Assembly: GCF_032854445.1 (NCBI RefSeq)
Contig: NW_027017979.1
Coordinates: 108,896-172,895 of the forward strand
DNA: 64,000 nt
Reading direction: 5' to 3'
Origin: Liolophura sinensis
Taxonomy: Eukaryota; Mollusca; Polyplacophora; Chitonida; Chitonidae
Both the position numbers and the translations under genes were made by a program. Under the pieces are notes generated by a model that saw nothing but the letters and a program-made list of their open reading frames with translations, did not search any database and had not been told where the DNA came from. Numbering within the stretch: position 1 is the first letter of the stretch; each line of letters starts with the position of its first letter. Below are positions 60,900 through 64,000 of this stretch, piece by piece.

Positions 60900-62550
60900 C
60901 CCTTCGGTAGCCCAGACGACGTCAAATCTTTGGGCCAAGCCCATTTAACTCACCCAGCAAATGTCTTACTTCTAAGTCGAAGAAAAACTCAATGTCTTTA
61001 TCTACATGTAGAAAAACCACACCATTTGTATATAAAAAAAAACAAAAGGTACTTGATACAATCCGCTGTAAAAAGTACAATTGAACACTGACCCACATCA
61101 ATAAGGTGCCAAAGGATGCGCAATTGGGCCAGGCATCTCCAGCTGTTGAAAAATTGCAAATTTCTATGGTTTCCATGGAGTAAGAGCCGTTGCTGGGCAC
61201 GTGATCTTGACAGCATTGATTATTCATTTGTAGCCACAGCCAAAAGTATTGGTCGGAGAGCAACGCGGTTTGCACCATTCGATTTCTCGTCACAAAATAC
61301 GTCGGATTAGCCTCTTACCAGCAGCATTGGAACAGTTTTTCCACTTTTGGATTTTTGCCTGGTCTTTATGCTAATTGAAATCGGCTACATTAACTATGTA
61401 CAATCGCGACTGGTCATAACTATATTCAACTTTTCATTATAAGTTATGTGCCCTTCCGTAGCCCAGACGACGTCAAATCTTTGGGCCAAGCCCATTTAAC
61501 TCACCCAACAAATGTCTTACTTCTAAGTCGAAGAAAAACTCAATGTCTTTATCTACATGTAGAAAAGCCACACCATTTGTATATAAAAAAACACAAGGTA
61601 CTTGATACAGTCTGCTGTAAAAAGTACAATTGAACACTGACCCACATCAATAAGGTGCCAAAAGATGCGCAATTGGGCCAGGCATTTCCAGCTGTTGAAA
61701 AATTGCAAATTTCTATGGTTTCCATGGATTAAGAGCCGTTGCTGGGCACGTGATCTTGACATCATTTATTATTCACTTGTGGCTACAGCCAAAAGTATTG
61801 GTCGGAGAGCAACGCGGTTTGCACCATTCGATTTCTCGTCACAAAATACGTCGGATTAGCCTCTTACCAGCAGCATTGGAACAGTTTTTCCACTTTTGGA
61901 TTTTTGCCTGGTCTTTTTGTTAATTGAAATCGGCTACATTAACTATGTACAATCGCGACTGGTCATTACTATATTCAACTTTTCATTATAAGTTATGTGC
62001 CCTTCGGTAGCCCAGACGACGTCAAATCTTTGGGCCAAGCCCATTTAACTCACCCAGCAAATGTCTTACTTCTAAGTCAAAGAAAATCTCAATGTCTTTA
62101 TCTACATGTAGAAAAACCACACCATTTGTATTTTAAAAAAACAAAAGATACTTGATACAATCCGCTGTAAAAAGTACAATTGAACACTGACCCACATCAA
62201 TAAGGTGCCAAAGGATGCGCAATTGGGCCAGGCATCTCCAGCTGTTGAAAAAATTGCAAATTTCCTTGGTTTCCATGGAGTAAGAGCCGTTGCTGGGCAC
62301 GTGATCTTGACATCATTGATTATTCATTTGTGGCTACAGCCAAAAGTATTGGTTGGAGAGCAACGCGGTTTGCACCATTGGATTTCTCGTCACAAAATAC
62401 GTCAGAGTAGCCTCTTACCAGCAGCATTGGAACAGTTTTTCTACTTTTGGATTTTTGCCTGGTCTTTTTGCGAATTGAAATCGGCTACATTAACTATGTA
62501 CAATCGCGACTGGTCATTACTATATTCAACTTTTCATTATAAGTTATGTG
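60900..62550 (+). repeat. Three-unit HOR, copy 1 (1.65 kb)
   Basis: Units start at 60900, 61451 and 62000. Diagnostics: GACAGCATTG with TTTGTAGCCAC, GTCTTTATGC and GGTCATAACT in the first; CCCTTCCGTAG, CCCAACAAATG, GAAAAGCCAC, TCTGCTG and GGCATTTCC in the second; AAAAGATACTTG and CAGAGTAGCC in the third. Each recurs 1651 bp downstream. The third unit has private AAGTCAAAG and TATTTTAAAA. Confidence 0.92.
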
Positions 62551-64000
62551 CCCTTCGGTAGCCCAGACGACGTCAAATCTTTGGGCCAAGCCCATTTAAC
62601 TCACCCAGCAAATGTCTTACTTCTAAGTCGAAGAAAAACTCAATGTCTTTATCTACATGTAGAAAAACCACACCATTTGTATATAAAAAAAAACAAAAGG
62701 TACTTGATACAATCCGCTGTAAAAAGTACAATTGAACACTGACCCACATCAATAAGGTGCCAAAGGATGCGCAATTGGGCCAGGCATCTCCAGCTGTTGA
62801 AAAATTGCAAATTTCTATGGTTTCCATGGAGTAAGAGCCGTTGCTGGGCACGTGATCTTGACAGCATTGATTATTCATTTGTAGCCACAGCCAAAAGTAT
62901 TGGTCGGAGAGCAACGCGGTTTGCACCATTCGATTTCTCGTCACAAAATACGTCGGATTAGCCTCTTACCAGCAGCATTGGAACAGTTTTTCCACTTTTG
63001 GATTTTTGCCTGGTCTTTATGCTAATTGAAATCGGCTACATTAACTATGTACAATCGCGACTGGTCATAACTATATTCAACTTTTCATTATAAGTTATGT
63101 GCCCTTCCGTAGCCCAGACGACGTCAAATCTTTGGGCCAAGCCCATTTAACTCACCCAACAAATGTCTTACTTCTAAGTCGAAGACAAACTCAATGTCTT
63201 TATCTACATGTAGAAAAGCCACACCATTTGTATATAAAAAAACACAAGGTACTTGATACAGTCTGCTGTAAAAAGTACAATTGAACACTGACCCACATCA
63301 ATAAGGTGCCAAAAGATGCGCAATTGGGCCAGGCATTTCCAGCTGTTGAAAAATTGCAAATTTCTATGGTTTCCATGGATTAAGAGCCGTTGCTGGGCAC
63401 GTGATCTTGACATCATTTATTATTCACTTGTGGCTACAGCCAAAAGTATTGGTCGGAGAGCAACGCGGTTTGCACCATTCGATTTCTCGTCACAAAATAC
63501 GTCGGATTAGCCTCTTACCAGCAGCATTGGAACAGTTTTTCCACTTTTGGATTTTTGCCTGGTCTTTTTGCTAATTGAAATCGGCCACATTAACTATGTA
63601 CAATCGCGACTGGTCATTACTATATTCAACTTTTCATTATAAGTTATGTGCCCTTCGGTAGCCCAGACGACGTCAAATCTTTGGGCCAAGCCCATTTAAC
63701 TCACCCAGCAAATGTCTTACTTCTAAGTCGAAGAAAATCTCAATGTCTTTATCTACATGTAGAAAAACCACACCATTTGTATATTAAAAAAACAAAAGAT
63801 ACTTGATACAATCCGCTGTAAAAAGTACAATTGAACACTGACCCACATCAATAAGGTGCCAAAGGATGCGCAATTGGGCCAGGCATCTCCAGCTGTTGAA
63901 AAATTGCAAATTTCCTTGGTTTCCATGGAGTAAGAGCCGTTGCTGGGCACGTGATCTTGACATCATTGATTATTCATTTGTGGCTACAGCCAAAAGTATT
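62551..64000 (+). repeat. Three-unit HOR, copy 2, cut by the window end
   Basis: Units start at 62551, 63102 and 63651 (partial, 350 bp). All variants listed for copy 1 reappear in order, with small differences: CGAAGACAAAC near 63183 instead of CGAAGAAAAAC, and TCGGCCACATT near 63580. Whether the series continues is not visible. Confidence 0.92.

Larger units (their letters stand above)
1..64000 (+). repeat. Tandem satellite array, ~550-bp unit, head to tail
   Basis: The window is filled by one repeat family. Unit starts set at the CCCTTCGG octamer run from 481 to 63651 with spacings of 548-554 bp, apart from one of 477 bp; the mean over 115 units is about 549 bp. All units have the same orientation, with no inversion and no foreign insertion. 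Units differ by scattered substitutions, by the length of an A-run, and by 1-bp indels. Shared variant combinations group neighbouring units into higher-order repeats of 2, 3, 4, 5 and 14 units. No stretch holds a credible gene. Such organisation is typical of eukaryotic centromeric, pericentromeric or subtelomeric satellite DNA; which one applies cannot be read from the window. I do not recognise the family. Confidence 0.98.

Noticed and set aside
1-64000. CRISPR array
   Set aside because: The repeats are 550 bp with no short-repeat/unique-spacer pattern; the whole unit is conserved.
1-64000. Ribosomal DNA intergenic spacer or 5S array
   Set aside because: No rRNA coding sequence recurs in the unit, and no 5S-like internal control region was recognised.

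Overview
The whole window is one head-to-tail tandem satellite array. The repeat unit is about 550 bp (usually 548-554). Taking the conserved CCCTTCGG octamer as the start of each unit, I placed 116 unit starts from 481 to 63651, all in the same orientation. That gives 115 complete units plus a partial unit at each window edge. The array continues past both ends. I see no unique sequence, protein-coding gene, rRNA, tRNA, CRISPR array or inserted transposon. A long, homogenised satellite with multi-unit higher-order repeats (HORs) indicates a nuclear eukaryotic genome and a heterochromatic or centromere-like setting. The sequence alone does not tell me the lineage. A hand count of one unit gives about 41% GC and 19 CpGs (roughly 0.8 of expectation), so CpG is not strongly depleted.

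The open reading frames of 60-123 aa that recur in every unit are shadows of the repeat. The recurrent + frame is closed in many units by a GCGAATTG/GCTAATTG difference that creates a TAA. The recurrent - frame is shifted whenever the A-run after the TATA-like motif is not 8 long. Neither frame shows constraint.

Layout. (1) 1-12575: heterogeneous units, with a roughly 2 kb block present twice at 3.85 kb spacing (3236 and 7084) and part of a third copy at the left edge. (2) 12576-16984: a four-unit block (2.2 kb) directly duplicated. (3) 16985-20283: mixed units. (4) 20284 to about 39440: the largest order, a 14-unit (7.70 kb) HOR present as an 11-unit, a 14-unit and a truncated 10-unit copy. 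(5) 39540-48334: shuffled units with 1-, 2- and 3-unit duplications, and a block repeated 13 units apart. (6) 48335-56574: a five-unit (2.75 kb) HOR in three copies. (7) 56575-59322: mixed units, then a unit with a 72-bp internal deletion (59323-59799). (8) 59800-64000: a three-unit (1.65 kb) HOR running off the right edge.

The main interest is the record of unequal exchange and conversion: nested HORs of different periods, chimeric units with narrow breakpoints, and whole-unit losses that keep register. Each unit also carries short motifs that could be functional: a TATA-like element with a variable A-run, a 12-bp perfect palindrome, a CACGTG E-box that on the minus strand matches the yeast CDEI consensus, and a CpG-rich segment. 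These functional readings are inference.
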